64,000 nt of DNA from Pinirhizobacter soli (GTDB taxonomy: Bacteria > Pseudomonadota > Gammaproteobacteria > Xanthomonadales > Rhodanobacteraceae). The notes beneath the pieces were generated by a model that saw only the letters and a program-made list of their open reading frames with translations, was not told the DNA's origin and made no database searches. The stretch is from assembly GCF_015905305.1 (NCBI RefSeq), contig NZ_JADZLQ010000002.1:558001-622000 (forward strand). Direction: 5' to 3'. Below, one piece after another: positions 35,901-44,649 of this stretch (its first letter is position 1; every line of letters starts with the position of its first letter). The position numbers and the translations under genes were made by a program.

Positions 35901-36302
35901 GTCTGGATGTTGTTCCTGACCCACACCACGCTTTCGGTGCCTGCGCTTACCGGCGCCATCATGTGCATGGGCGTAGCCACCGCCAACTCGATCCTGGTGG
36001 TGAGCTTCTGCCGCGAACGCCTTGCCGTGCACGGCGACGCCGTCAAGGCAGCGATGGAAGCCGGCTTCACGCGCTTCCGACCGGTTTGCATGACGGCGCT
36101 GGCGATGGTGATCGGCATGCTGCCGATGGCCATCAGCCATGAGCAGAATTCGCCTCTGGGCCGCGCCGTCATCGGCGGCCTGATCTTTGCCACTTTTGCC
36201 ACGTTGCTCTTCGTGCCGGTGATCTTCTCGATCGTCCATGGCCGCACGCAACCGGCTTCGAATCCTGCCCTTTTCCCTGGAGAACCGTCCCATGTCGCAT
36301 GA
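33000..36302 (+). CDS. RND efflux transporter, inner-membrane permease
   Basis: A 1100-residue proton-driven RND pump of the AcrB/HAE1 superfamily. The first helix starts at residue 12 (PYTFVVLALAILIAGLLA). PDIGIPVISVVW follows. The proton-relay acid pair is in VGILVDDATVTIENI (TM4, about 397-411). The second half repeats the fold (LGTDFFPPTDAESIALHVRA; AIMCMGVATANSILVVSFC in TM10). The segment between TM6 and TM7 (about 492-579) is longer and more hydrophilic than usual, which explains the length above about 1040. An ATG 11 nt inside its 3' end starts the fusion protein gene. Substrate is unknown; a drug or biocide is likely. Confidence 0.93.
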   Translation: MLALVRIALSRPYTFVVLALAILIAGLLASARTPTDIFPDIGIPVISVVWTYNGLPPDQMSGRVIYYYERQLTTSVNNIEHIESQSLPGAGIVKIFFQPGVDIRTATAQVTSISQTVVKQMPPGITPPLILNYNASTVPVLQMALSSATIRESTIRDLAQNSIRPTLVSVAGVAIPTPYGGKQRQVTLDLDPQALHAKGLSAQDVANALAAQNQIIPVGTAKIGTFEYHVQLNNSPRAIEALNALPIKSADGATITIGEVAHVRDGSPPQNNVVRVDGKRAVLMPDLKTGDASTLSVVAGIKKLLPLIEETMPSGLKIDLLNDQSVFVKSAISSVAREGIIAALLTSVMILVFLGSWRSTVIIAVSIPLAILSAIALLSLFGQTLNVMTLGGLALAVGILVDDATVTIENINWHLEQGKSVLDAIMDGAKQIVGPAFVSLLCICIVFVPMFMLEGIAGFLFRPMALAVIFAMASSFVLSRTLVPTMAMYLLKPHVTEKGAGDHPEDIFINHHEGDQVIAQSKWMSDPSRVAGDDPTSRAPRRGMSLLRHAMAFQSAFEHRFANLRDGYYAMLAVALGRRKAFVLGFLGFILASFVLLPFLGTDFFPPTDAESIALHVRAPMGTRVEETAAEFDRIEAAIRHVIPPKDLGTVVDNIGLPLSSVNLVYSNTGSIGPQDGDIQIALKEGHAPAADYVKKLRELLPRQFPGSDFAFLPADMTDQILNFGAPAPLDVSVTGRDSAANQAYAMNIMRKLKAIPGIADVRLQQSTSYPQLNVAVDRTRADQLGISERDVTNSMVASLAGSSQVAPAFWLNPKNGVSYAIVAATPQYRMDSMADLASLPVTAGNDKATQMLGGLATFTRAPSAAVVSHYNILPAFDIYAAVQGRDLGAVAHDVNTVLASFAKERPKGTLVTLRGQADTMATAFSGLEFGLIGAVLMIYLLTVVNFQSWLDPFVIITALPAALAGIVWMLFLTHTTLSVPALTGAIMCMGVATANSILVVSFCRERLAVHGDAVKAAMEAGFTRFRPVCMTALAMVIGMLPMAISHEQNSPLGRAVIGGLIFATFATLLFVPVIFSIVHGRTQPASNPALFPGEPSHVA

Positions 36303-37467
36303 TGCCGGCTCGACGCCCGTGAGTCCGATGCGGCTGCGCCCCGTGATCGCCATCGGCCTGGCCATCGCCATCGTGGCCGTGGCCGGCGGCCTGACGTTTC
36401 GCGCCCACGAGTACCACGAGCTTACGCACTGGACCGATGCCCAGCAGGTACCGACGGTGCAACTTGCGCCGATGGCCACCATCGACGGTAACGACCACCA
36501 CCTGAGCCTGCCTGGCCACGTGGAGGCCTGGATCAGTGCGCCGATCCACGCCCGCGTGGGGGGCTACCTGAGGACCTGGACACGCGACATCGGCAGCACC
36601 GTGCATGCCGGCGACGTGCTGGGTACCATCGACACGCCCGAGATCGACCAGCAGCTCCACCAGGCAACGGCCGGGCTGGCGCGCGCGCAAGCCGATCTCC
36701 GCCTCGCCTCGCTCACCAGCAAGCGCTGGCAGAACCTCCTCGCCAGCAATTCGGTGTCCAAGCAGGAAGCCGACGAGAAGCTCGGTGAAGCGGAAGTGGC
36801 CAAGGCCAATGTCGCCTCGGCCCAGGCCGATGTTGATCGCCTCCAGGCGCTGGAATCGTTCAAGCAGATCACCGCGCCGTTCGACGGAACGATCACTGCT
36901 CGCAACACGGACATTGGCGACCTGATCTCCGCCACCAATGCCAACGAGGAGCCTCTGTTCACAGTGTCCGACACACGGCGCATGCGCCTGTATGTCAGCA
37001 TCCCCCAGGGCTACGCCTCGACCATACACCCGGGCATGCACGTCAAGGTCAACGTAATGGAACACCCGGACAAGGCCTTCGACGCCGTATTGATCGGTTC
37101 GTCCGGTGCCATTGCCAAAGCTTCGGGCACCCTTCTGGCCCAGTTCGAACTGGCAAACCCCAATGGTGAACTCCTGCCGGGCGATTACGCGCAGGTAAGC
37201 CTGCCGGTGGACAGCAACGCCCATGTCGTGAACGTGCCAGCCACGGCGCTCATCTTCCGCGCGGCAGGGCCGCAGCTGGCAGTGCTGGGCGCCAATAACA
37301 CGATCCAGCTGCGCGACGTGCACATCGGCATGGACATGGGCGACATCCTGCAAATCGATCGTGGCGTGACATCGATGGATCGCATCGTTGATCATCCGCC
37401 CGACTCGATCATGGCCGGTGACAAAGTCACGGTGGCCACCGCAGCGGCCCCGAAGGGTAAAGGTTGA
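36292..37467 (+). CDS. RND efflux periplasmic adaptor (HlyD/AcrA family)
   Basis: A 391-residue membrane fusion protein. One N-terminal helix (PVIAIGLAIAIVAVAGGLTF) anchors it. Then come a lipoyl/barrel-sandwich part (GHVEAWISAPIHARVGGYLR), a helical hairpin with alternating heptads (ARAQADLRLASLTSKRWQNL and EAEVAKANVASAQADVDRLQ), the second lipoyl half (ITAPFDGTITARNTDIGDLI) and a beta-barrel. The ATG at 36292, with a GGAG Shine-Dalgarno, overlaps the permease gene by 11 nt. It bridges the RND pump and the outer-membrane channel encoded next. Confidence 0.92.
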   Translation: MSHDAGSTPVSPMRLRPVIAIGLAIAIVAVAGGLTFRAHEYHELTHWTDAQQVPTVQLAPMATIDGNDHHLSLPGHVEAWISAPIHARVGGYLRTWTRDIGSTVHAGDVLGTIDTPEIDQQLHQATAGLARAQADLRLASLTSKRWQNLLASNSVSKQEADEKLGEAEVAKANVASAQADVDRLQALESFKQITAPFDGTITARNTDIGDLISATNANEEPLFTVSDTRRMRLYVSIPQGYASTIHPGMHVKVNVMEHPDKAFDAVLIGSSGAIAKASGTLLAQFELANPNGELLPGDYAQVSLPVDSNAHVVNVPATALIFRAAGPQLAVLGANNTIQLRDVHIGMDMGDILQIDRGVTSMDRIVDHPPDSIMAGDKVTVATAAAPKGKG

Positions 37468-37472
37468 GCGTC

Positions 37473-38909
37473 ATGCGCACACCCCGTCTCACGCGCACCG
37501 CCCTGGCCACGGCGCTGGTGATCGCCATGTCCGGCTGTTCGCTAGCCCCCACCTACAAGGTACCCACAGTCGAGGTCCCGGCCAGCTGGCACGAGGGCGA
37601 CACGTCGTGGCACCGCGCGGTGCCCGCCGACAACCTGCAGCGCGGCGCTTGGTGGAACAGCTTCGGTGACGCCACGCTGGACAAACTCGAAGGGCAGCTG
37701 GAGAGCGGCAACCTGACGCTCGCCATCGCCGCCTCGCGCCATGACCAGGCGCTCGCCTTCCAGGCGCAAGTTCACTCGGCCACGTTGCCCGACGTCGGCA
37801 TCTCCGGTAGTGCGGACAACAGCCGCCAGTCGGACAACCGTCCACTTCGCGGCAATGGCCAGCCCAACGAATATGACGCCAACGATCTGCACTTGGGCAC
37901 CGGCTATGAACTGGACTTCTGGGGCAAGGTGCGCAACGAAGTCGCGCAGGCCACGGCCGAGGCGCAGGCCTCGGGCGCGGACCTGGCCACTGCACGCCTG
38001 AGCTTGCAGGCACGGCTGGCCGATCTTTACTTCCAGTTGCGCGACCTTGATGTTCAGGCCGACATCCTTGCGCAAACGCTCAAGGGCTATGACCAGGCAC
38101 TGGTCACCACCCGCAACCGTGTCCACGAAGGTATCGACTCCGGGCTCGCCGAAGCCCGCGCCCGTACCCAGCTGGCCGACGCCCGGGCCCAGGCCGACGA
38201 GAACGATGCCCAACGCGCACTGACCGAGCACGCCATCGCCGTCTTGGTGGGCCAGTCGCCCAGCAGCTTCCGTATTCCGGCTGAAGCAGCGACCCCGTCC
38301 CTGCCTCCGGTACCCTCCAGCGTGCCCTCATCGATCCTGCAACGCCGCCCCGACATTGCGGCGGCCGAGCGGCGCACCTTCGCAGCCAACGCCGGCATCG
38401 GCGTGACGCGTGCGGCTTTTTTCCCGGATTTCAGCCTGACAGCACTGGCTGGCTTTCAGAACACCGACACCAACCCCTTTTTCGCCTACGGCAATCGCCT
38501 TTGGGCGGTTGGGCCTGCCTTGTCGCTAAGCCTCTTCGACGGCGGCCTGCGCCGTGCCCGGGAGCGTGCGGCGCGCGACGAATTCGACCAGGCCTCCTCG
38601 CAGTACAAACTCACCGTTCTCAAGGCCTTCCAGGAAGTTGAAGACAATCTGGCCCTGCTCGACCGCCTGGGCCGCGAGGCGGCCAACGAACAGGAGGCCG
38701 TGGCCGCCGCCGCGGAATCACAGCGCATTGCGCAGAACCGCTATGACGAGGGCGTGGTCAATTACCTGGAAGTGGTAACGGCGCAAAGCGCCTTCCTGCA
38801 GGCCAAGCGCAGCGCGGCGACGATCGACACCCGCAGGCTGCAGGCCAGCGTCAACCTGGTGCGCGCGCTGGGTGGCGGCTGGGATGCAAGCGAGTTGGCC
38901 CAGCGCTAG
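37473..38909 (+). CDS. Outer-membrane efflux lipoprotein, NodT/OprM family
   Basis: A 478-residue TolC-like channel. The ATG at 37473 opens a lipoprotein signal ending MSGCSLAP (lipidated Cys near residue 23). The sequence shows the duplicated efflux-protein domain with long helices (ATARLSLQARLADLYFQLRD; RYDEGVVNYLEVVTAQSAFL) and the NodT signature QRRPDIAAAERR. A TTG at 37464 overlapping the previous stop is an alternative start. Third gene of the RND operon; a bidirectional terminator follows. Confidence 0.93.
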   Translation: MRTPRLTRTALATALVIAMSGCSLAPTYKVPTVEVPASWHEGDTSWHRAVPADNLQRGAWWNSFGDATLDKLEGQLESGNLTLAIAASRHDQALAFQAQVHSATLPDVGISGSADNSRQSDNRPLRGNGQPNEYDANDLHLGTGYELDFWGKVRNEVAQATAEAQASGADLATARLSLQARLADLYFQLRDLDVQADILAQTLKGYDQALVTTRNRVHEGIDSGLAEARARTQLADARAQADENDAQRALTEHAIAVLVGQSPSSFRIPAEAATPSLPPVPSSVPSSILQRRPDIAAAERRTFAANAGIGVTRAAFFPDFSLTALAGFQNTDTNPFFAYGNRLWAVGPALSLSLFDGGLRRARERAARDEFDQASSQYKLTVLKAFQEVEDNLALLDRLGREAANEQEAVAAAAESQRIAQNRYDEGVVNYLEVVTAQSAFLQAKRSAATIDTRRLQASVNLVRALGGGWDASELAQR

Positions 38910-38927
38910 GCAGAGTTTTCGACCAGC

Positions 38928-38960
38928 AAAAAAAACGGCGGGGAAATTCCCCGCCGTCCT
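38928..38960. terminator. Bidirectional Rho-independent terminator
   Basis: Stem CGGCGGGG / CCCCGCCG (38936-38943 and 38949-38956), loop AAATT. Eight A precede it on the plus strand, giving a T8 tail for the minus-strand porin gene; TCCTTGTTTT follows on the plus strand for the RND operon. Confidence 0.92.
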
Positions 38961-38982
38961 TGTTTTCCTGGAACGGTATAAC

Positions 38983-40593
38983 TTAGAACGGGTAGTAACG
39001 CAGGCTCGTGAACAGCATGTTGTCGTTGGCCGAGGGGGCGCCGCCGACGCCGTCGAACGCCTTGCGCTCGGTGTGCGATGCCTGGGCACCGAACTGCACC
39101 TTGCCGTACTTGCCCTGGTAGAAGCGCCACCAGAAGCCAAGGGTACCCTGCGAGATTTTCTGGGTGTTGCCCACGCAGGTAAGCGGCGAACCTTCGATGT
39201 TGCAACCTGAGTTGACGTAAAGCGGGTTGCCATAGCCGTAGGGCGTGTTGCCGACGTTGAAGGCTTCCTTCTGCTGGCGTTCCTGGCCGCCGAAGGCATA
39301 GATGTCCACGTCGCTGCCGGCATGCAGGGTGAGGCCACCGAGCAGCATGGTTTCCTTGATCGGGGCCAGGCTGCCATCCGGACGGAAGGTCACGTCGGAA
39401 AGGCCGGCGGTACCGTAGCGGCCGATACCCTTGCCGCTCATGCCGCTGAACTGGAAGTCGAGGATCTTCGGCACCAGGGGCAGGATCATGCCCAGGCCGA
39501 AACCACCACCGTGCTCGGTGTGGTTGGTGCCGCCGAAGCGGTTGTAGAACTCGCGGCTGATGCCGAACACTTCGTAATGGCCCCAACCCGGATCAAGCGC
39601 GGCCTTCAGGATCACGTCCGGCGTCTGGTTGAGCGAGATGTTGTTGGCGGAGTTGAAACCCGAGCCGCCGACCTGGTTATACGTCACGCCAGCCGGCACC
39701 TTGGTGGTGGCGAAGGTCGTCTGCGGATTTTCCAGCGACAGGCCCAGCCAGAACACCTTGCCCCAGTCCTTCACGATACGGATCTGGTTCTGGCGCGCCC
39801 AGGTGAAGCCCGGGACGTACTGCGCGTCGATCGACGGCGGCAGCTGCTCGGTGCGCGGAGTGATGCCCTTGGCATTGAGCGTAAGCAGCGACCAGCTGTC
39901 GCCGGCCAAGAGGTGCAAGCCAGCGCTATCCCAATCCAGCGCGGCGTAGACGTTACGCGTGCGCGGTGTGAACGAGTTGCTCTGGTTCTGGTTGGCGGTT
40001 TGCGCAGCGCCGAGGAAGTCACCCTCGTAGTAGCCGCTGACATGCACGTCCGGGTTGATGTCGGCCGTGGCCAGCAGCGACAGGCGGCTCTGACGCTCGC
40101 TGAATCGCGTTTCGTGCGTATGCGCGGTCGAGGTCTGCTTGTAGGGGATCGAGAAAGTCGACGCCATGTCGGCGCCCAGATCCTTGGAACGGTAGATCGA
40201 AGCGGCTTCGAGGAAGCCGCCGAGCGTCAGCTGGACACCCTTGTAATCAAGCTTGCCGGCCTTGGCATCGTCCACGTACTTCTGGGTAGCGGCGATCTGC
40301 TTCTGGGTGGCTTCGGTAGCCTGGCCCTGGCTGACATTGATATCGGACTGGGCGTCGGTGCGCTCCTGCAGCGCGCTGACCTGGGCAGCCTGCGCATTCA
40401 GCTGAGCCTGGAGGGCGGCCAGCTGCGACTTGAGCATCTCGATCTCGGCCTTGTCCGATGCCGAGGAGGAGGTGGTGCGATGCGTACGAACGGGCTTGGA
40501 GGTCGACGCATCGGTCGAGTCCTGCGCGAACGCGACATGGCTAATGAGGCCCAGGGCGGAAGCAACGGCTACCGCGAGCACTTTGGAACGCAT
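38983..40593 (-). CDS. Outer-membrane porin with N-terminal coiled coil, probably phosphate-regulated
   Basis: A 536-residue protein: signal peptide (MRSKVLAVAVASALGLISHV, then AFAQ), a Ser/Thr/Lys stretch, a coiled coil (about 48-110; EIEMLKSQLAALQAQLNAQA), then a beta barrel ending LFTSLRYYPF with C-terminal Phe. The coiled coil before the barrel recalls the phosphate/polyphosphate porins OprP/OprO, but I cannot confirm that family; the barrel also resembles large porins of unknown specificity common in Dyella and its relatives. A strong Pho-box-like site lies upstream (40697-40714) and the pst operon is 1 kb away, so a role in phosphate entry is inferred. Confidence 0.85.
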   Translation of the reverse strand: MRSKVLAVAVASALGLISHVAFAQDSTDASTSKPVRTHRTTSSSASDKAEIEMLKSQLAALQAQLNAQAAQVSALQERTDAQSDINVSQGQATEATQKQIAATQKYVDDAKAGKLDYKGVQLTLGGFLEAASIYRSKDLGADMASTFSIPYKQTSTAHTHETRFSERQSRLSLLATADINPDVHVSGYYEGDFLGAAQTANQNQSNSFTPRTRNVYAALDWDSAGLHLLAGDSWSLLTLNAKGITPRTEQLPPSIDAQYVPGFTWARQNQIRIVKDWGKVFWLGLSLENPQTTFATTKVPAGVTYNQVGGSGFNSANNISLNQTPDVILKAALDPGWGHYEVFGISREFYNRFGGTNHTEHGGGFGLGMILPLVPKILDFQFSGMSGKGIGRYGTAGLSDVTFRPDGSLAPIKETMLLGGLTLHAGSDVDIYAFGGQERQQKEAFNVGNTPYGYGNPLYVNSGCNIEGSPLTCVGNTQKISQGTLGFWWRFYQGKYGKVQFGAQASHTERKAFDGVGGAPSANDNMLFTSLRYYPF

Positions 40594-40696
40594 GGATTCT
40601 CTCCGCTAGGAATAATAGACATCTGTTGGCCCCCCTATCCGCCAGAAACTGTGCGGCAGGAATAGGCGCAGGATGGCGGCGGCCTTTGACGGTTAG

Positions 40697-40714
40697 ATGG
40701 ACGTTATGTGACAA
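40697..40714 (-). promoter_or_regulatory. Pho-box-like site upstream of the porin gene
   Basis: Minus strand reads TTGTCACATAACGTCCAT, agreeing at about 13 of 18 positions with the PhoB consensus of two CTGTCAT half-sites spaced by 11 bp. A further GTCAAAG lies another turn downstream. It is about 100 nt before the porin ATG and is shared with the short divergent rnt promoter region. Confidence 0.55.
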
Positions 40715-40758
40715 AACGACTACACCGGTGTCGGCGGCCCGGCTGATATGCTGGATGG

Positions 40759-41418
40759 ATGGATAACGCACCCAACAATGCCGCCACGCGCATGGCCCAG
40801 CGTTTCCGCGGTTTCCTACCCGTTGTCGTGGACGTGGAAACCGGCGGATTCAACGCCGAAACCGACGCCTTGCTCGAAATAGCGGTGATCGCCATCGGTA
40901 TGGACAACGACGGCTTCGTGCACCCGCAACCGGCCGTGTCGGCCCATGTCGATCCCTTTCCCGGCGCCAATATCGATCCCCGCTCGCTGGAGATCACCGG
41001 CATCGACCCGTCACACCCCTTCCGCGGCGCCCTGCCCGAGCGCGCGGCGCTGGACCACGTATTCGCCGCCGTACGCCAGGCCCTGCGCAACAGCGATTGC
41101 CAGCGCGCCATCCTGGTAGGGCATAACGCCGCGTTCGACCTGGGATTTTTAAACGCAGCCGTGCGCCGGACCGGCCACAAGCGGAACCCCTTCCACCCCT
41201 TCTCAAGCTTCGATACGGCCACGCTGGGCGGCCTGGCCTACGGGCAGACGGTGCTTTCCAAGGCGGTGCTTGCCGCGGGACTGGAGTTCGACCTCCGGGA
41301 GGCCCACTCGGCGATCTACGACGCCGAACGCACGGCGCAATTGTTCTGCCGCATCTGTAATCGCTGGCGCGAGCTGGAGCAGTACGAACGCGATACCGTC
41401 GGCCTGCCCTTCGCTTGA
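40759..41418 (+). CDS. rnt: Ribonuclease T
   Basis: RNase T is a DEDDh 3'-5' exoribonuclease that trims tRNA and other small RNA ends. The 219-residue protein has Exo[15 protein letters not shown] (Asp25, Glu27), Exo[16 protein letters not shown], and Exo[19 protein letters not shown] with the catalytic His and Asp. The basic patch [20 protein letters not shown] is typical of RNase T. Length is normal. It starts close to the divergent porin promoter. Confidence 0.95.
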   Translation: MDNAPNNAATRMAQRFRGFLPVVVDVETGGFNAETDALLEIAVIAIGMDNDGFVHPQPAVSAHVDPFPGANIDPRSLEITGIDPSHPFRGALPERAALDHVFAAVRQALRNSDCQRAILVGHNAAFDLGFLNAAVRRTGHKRNPFHPFSSFDTATLGGLAYGQTVLSKAVLAAGLEFDLREAHSAIYDAERTAQLFCRICNRWRELEQYERDTVGLPFA

Positions 41419-41515
41419 GCGACTGACCCCGGATCCCGGCCACCGGCCGCTGGATCGCAAGAAACCGCGATTCGGTGTGAAAGGGAAGTCGTTGTTCGCG
41501 TTAAAGAAGCGCGCC

Positions 41516-41533
41516 GTGTCATACGGCTGAAAC
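41516..41533 (+). promoter_or_regulatory. Possible Pho box upstream of pstS
   Basis: GTGTCATACGGCTGAAAC matches the CTGTCAT-N4-CTGTCAT consensus at about 11 of 18 positions; the second half-site is weak. It lies about 85 nt before the pstS start, a sensible place for PhoB. The position is more persuasive than the match. Confidence 0.35.
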
Positions 41534-41618
41534 ATTCGAATCATCTCATTGCAACACGCCACCCCTGAAATGCCGGGAGCGGGCCCATTGTCCGCCCACC
41601 CAAAACAGAGGACTCACC

Positions 41619-42635
41619 GTGTTCGCCAAATCACGCATCGCCGCCATCATCGCGGCATCGCTGTTTAGCCTCGCAGCCCAAGCGACCGACATCACGGGCG
41701 CGGGTTCGAGCTTCGTCTATCCTGTCCTGTCCAAGTGGTCGGCCACCTACGCTGAAAAAACCGGCAACAAGCTTAACTACCAGTCGGTGGGTTCGGGCGC
41801 TGGTATCGCCCAGATCAAGGAAGGCACCATCGACTTCGGCGCCTCCGACGCCCCGCTCAAGGCTGAAGACCTCGCCCAGTTCGGCCTGGGCCAGTTCCCG
41901 GTCGTGGTCGGCGGCATCGTGCCGGTGGTCAACATCACCGGCCTCACCCCGGGCCAGCTCAAGCTCGACGGACCGACGCTCGCTGCCATTTTCATGGGCA
42001 AGATCGTTCGCTGGGAAGACCCGGCGATCGCAGCCCTGAACCCGGGCCTGAAAATTCCTTCCGGCAAGATCACCGTTGTTCACCGCTCGGACGGCTCGGG
42101 CACCTCGTTCAACTTCACCAACTACCTGTCGAAGGTCAGCCCCGAGTGGGCCGCGCAGGTGAAGTTCGGCACGGCAGTGGATTGGCCGACCGGCGTGGGC
42201 GGCAAGGGTAATGAAGGCGTGTCGCAGTACGTGCGCCAGATCCCCGGCTCCATCGGCTACGTCGAGTATGCCTATGCGATCAAGAACAAGATCACCTGGA
42301 CGCAGCTGAAGAACGCCGCTGGCAACTTCCTGCAGCCGGACGCCAAGGGCTTTGCCGCCGCGGCCGCCACGGCCGACTGGAAGAGCTCCAAGGACTTCAA
42401 CCTGATCATGACCAACGCCCCGGGCGCCGACGCCTGGCCGATCACCGCCACCACCTGGGTGATCATGTACAAGAAGCCGAAGAACGCCGAGCACACCAAG
42501 GTCGCCTTCGACTTCTTCAAGTGGTCGCTGGAACAGGGCCAGGCCCAGGCCGCCTCGCTCGACTACGTTGCGCTGCCGGCACCGCTGGTCCAGCAGATCG
42601 AAGCCTACTGGGCTTCGGATTTCGCGACCAAGTAA
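41619..42635 (+). CDS. pstS: Phosphate ABC transporter, periplasmic substrate-binding protein
   Basis: A 338-residue periplasmic phosphate-binding protein. Signal peptide MFAKSRIAAIIAASLFSLAA; mature start TDITGAGSSFVYPVLSKWSA. Phosphate ligands lie in GAGSSF, in FGASDAPL and in HRSDGSGTSFNFTNYL, all conserved in PstS. Length is typical. First gene of pstSCAB-phoU. Two hairpins separate it from pstC and may keep downstream expression lower, fitting the excess of binding protein usual in such systems. Confidence 0.97.
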   Translation: MFAKSRIAAIIAASLFSLAAQATDITGAGSSFVYPVLSKWSATYAEKTGNKLNYQSVGSGAGIAQIKEGTIDFGASDAPLKAEDLAQFGLGQFPVVVGGIVPVVNITGLTPGQLKLDGPTLAAIFMGKIVRWEDPAIAALNPGLKIPSGKITVVHRSDGSGTSFNFTNYLSKVSPEWAAQVKFGTAVDWPTGVGGKGNEGVSQYVRQIPGSIGYVEYAYAIKNKITWTQLKNAAGNFLQPDAKGFAAAAATADWKSSKDFNLIMTNAPGADAWPITATTWVIMYKKPKNAEHTKVAFDFFKWSLEQGQAQAASLDYVALPAPLVQQIEAYWASDFATK

Positions 42636-42645
42636 GCAATAGGGG

Positions 42646-42709
42646 ACAGGCCTTCGGGCCTTGTCCTACCAACCGACGGCCACCGCGCTCGCAAGAGTCG
42701 GTGGCCGCT
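42646..42709 (+). terminator. Tandem hairpins between pstS and pstC
   Basis: First hairpin GGACAGGCC-TTCG-GGCCTTGTCC (42646-42668, one bulge). Second is a perfect 9-bp stem CGGCCACCG / CGGTGGCCG (42679-42687 and 42701-42709). Neither has a T-run, so partial termination or mRNA 3'-end stabilisation of pstS is more likely than full termination. Confidence 0.55.
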
Positions 42710-42746
42710 TCGGCATCTTGAAGACAGCTTAAGGACGCCGCGCCCC

Positions 42747-43772
42747 ATGTCATCGCCATCCATGGTGAACGCTCCGACGTTGACGGCCGACATGGCCGCC
42801 CGCAACCGCCGCGACGCGCGGAACGACCGCCTGTTCGCCTGGCTGTTGGCTGCTTGCGGCATGATCGTACTGGTGACCCTGGTGGGCGCCGCCGGTTCCA
42901 CCCTGTGGGGCGGCCGCGAGGCCTTCGCCAAGTTCGGCTGGCACTTCCTGGTCAGCACCGAGTGGGATCCGGGCACCGATACTTACGGCGCACTGGTGCC
43001 GATCTTCGGTACCGTGGTCACCGCACTGATCGCGTTGGTGATAGCCGTGCCGGTGAGTTTCGGCATTTCCCTTTTCCTGACCGAGGTGGCGCCCAATTGG
43101 TTGCGCAGCCCGGTGGGTTCGGCCATTGAACTGTTGGCCGGCATTCCCTCGATCATCTACGGCATGTGGGGGCTTTTCATCTTCTCGCCCTTCATGTCGG
43201 CACACGTGAAACCCTGGCTCGTGAACTACATGAGCACCCAGCCTGATGATGGCAAGGTGGCGTGGATTCCCGCGCACGTGCCCTTCATCGGCAAGGTCTT
43301 CACCAGCCAGTACCCGTTCGGCGGCGGCGTGCTCACCGCCGGCATCGTGCTGGCGATCATGGTGATCCCGTTCATCTCCTCGGTCATGCGCGAAGTGTTC
43401 CAGACAGTGCCCACGCGCCTGAAGGAATCGGCCTATGCATTGGGCTCGAGTACCTGGGAAGTGGTGTGGGACATCGTGTTGCCCTATACCCGCTCGGCGG
43501 TGATCGGCGGCGTGTTCCTGGGGTTGGGCCGTGCCCTGGGTGAAACCATGGCCGTGGCCTTCGTGCTGGGTAACGCGTTCCAGCTGTCGGCATCGCTGCT
43601 TGAGCCAGGCAGCTCCATCGCCTCGGCGATCGCCAACCAGTTCTCCGAGGCCGTCGGCCTGCAGAAATCCGCGCTGATGGCGCTGGCCTTCCTGCTGTTC
43701 GTGGTCACCTTCATCGTGTTGCTGATCGCCCGGCTGATGCTGCGGCGACTGGCCAGCAAGGAGGGCCGTTAA
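42747..43772 (+). CDS. pstC: Phosphate ABC transporter permease PstC
   Basis: A 341-residue inner-membrane permease with six or more helices (for example FAWLLAACGMIVLVTLVGAA; GTVVTALIALVIAVPVSFGI). The cytoplasmic EAA-type loop is KESAYALGSSTWEVVWDIVL followed by ALGETMAVAFVLGNAFQ, the PstC signature. Pairs with PstA to form the channel. Upstream hairpins separate it from pstS; pstA starts 1 nt after its stop. Confidence 0.96.
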   Translation: MSSPSMVNAPTLTADMAARNRRDARNDRLFAWLLAACGMIVLVTLVGAAGSTLWGGREAFAKFGWHFLVSTEWDPGTDTYGALVPIFGTVVTALIALVIAVPVSFGISLFLTEVAPNWLRSPVGSAIELLAGIPSIIYGMWGLFIFSPFMSAHVKPWLVNYMSTQPDDGKVAWIPAHVPFIGKVFTSQYPFGGGVLTAGIVLAIMVIPFISSVMREVFQTVPTRLKESAYALGSSTWEVVWDIVLPYTRSAVIGGVFLGLGRALGETMAVAFVLGNAFQLSASLLEPGSSIASAIANQFSEAVGLQKSALMALAFLLFVVTFIVLLIARLMLRRLASKEGR

Positions 43773-43773
43773 A

Positions 43774-44649
43774 ATGGCCGGCAACAACGCCCTTTACGTT
43801 CGTCGTCGCATCGCCAATATCGTGGCGCTGCTGCTGTCTTCCCTCGCCACGCTGATTGGCCTGTTCTTCCTGGCCTGGATTTTGTGGGAAACGCTTAAGC
43901 AGGGCATCAGCGCCCTCAGCCCCACGCTGTTCACCAAGATCACCGCCTATGGCGAGGATGGCGGCCTTGCCAACGCCATGGTCGGCAGCCTGCTGATCAA
44001 CTTCATCGGCATCGCCATTGCCACGCCCATCGGCGTGATGGCCGGCATGTGGCTGGCCGAGTACGCCAACCGCTCCAAGCTGGGCGCCTCGGTGCGTTTC
44101 CTCAACGACATCCTGCTTTCCGCGCCGTCCATCGTGCTGGGCCTGTTCGTCTACACCATCGTGGTGTTGCCGATGAAAAACCTCACCGACGGCGCGATTA
44201 CCTTCTCGGGGCTGGCCGGCGGCATCGCGCTGTCACTGATCGCCCTGCCGGTGGTGGTGCGCACCACCGACGAAATGCTGCGCCTGGTGCCTTCCACCCT
44301 GCGCGAGGCAGCCCTGTCGCTGGGCGTGCCGCAGTGGAAGCTGACCATGCAGATCCTGGTGCGGTCGGCACGCTCGGGCATCATCACCGGCGTACTGCTG
44401 GCACTGGCCCGCATCAGCGGCGAAACCGCTCCGTTGTTGTTCACGGCCTTCGGCAACAACTACATGTCACTGAACCCGATCGACAAGATGGCGAGCCTGC
44501 CGCAGGTGATCTACCAGTATGCCAACGATCCGGGCGAAGGCCTGCACGCCATCGCCTGGGCCGGCGCCTTCGTCGTCACCATGTTCGTCCTGCTGCTGAG
44601 CCTGGGCTCGCGGCTCCTCTTCGCCCGTTCCAAGGTGTCCAATGACTGA
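43774..44649 (+). CDS. pstA: Phosphate ABC transporter permease PstA
   Basis: A 291-residue membrane permease, partner of PstC. Helices include [20 protein letters not shown] and [20 protein letters not shown]. The EAA loop is [20 protein letters not shown], followed by [19 protein letters not shown], characteristic of PstA. The 3' end overlaps pstB by 8 nt, so the two are translationally coupled. Confidence 0.96.
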   Translation: MAGNNALYVRRRIANIVALLLSSLATLIGLFFLAWILWETLKQGISALSPTLFTKITAYGEDGGLANAMVGSLLINFIGIAIATPIGVMAGMWLAEYANRSKLGASVRFLNDILLSAPSIVLGLFVYTIVVLPMKNLTDGAITFSGLAGGIALSLIALPVVVRTTDEMLRLVPSTLREAALSLGVPQWKLTMQILVRSARSGIITGVLLALARISGETAPLLFTAFGNNYMSLNPIDKMASLPQVIYQYANDPGEGLHAIAWAGAFVVTMFVLLLSLGSRLLFARSKVSND

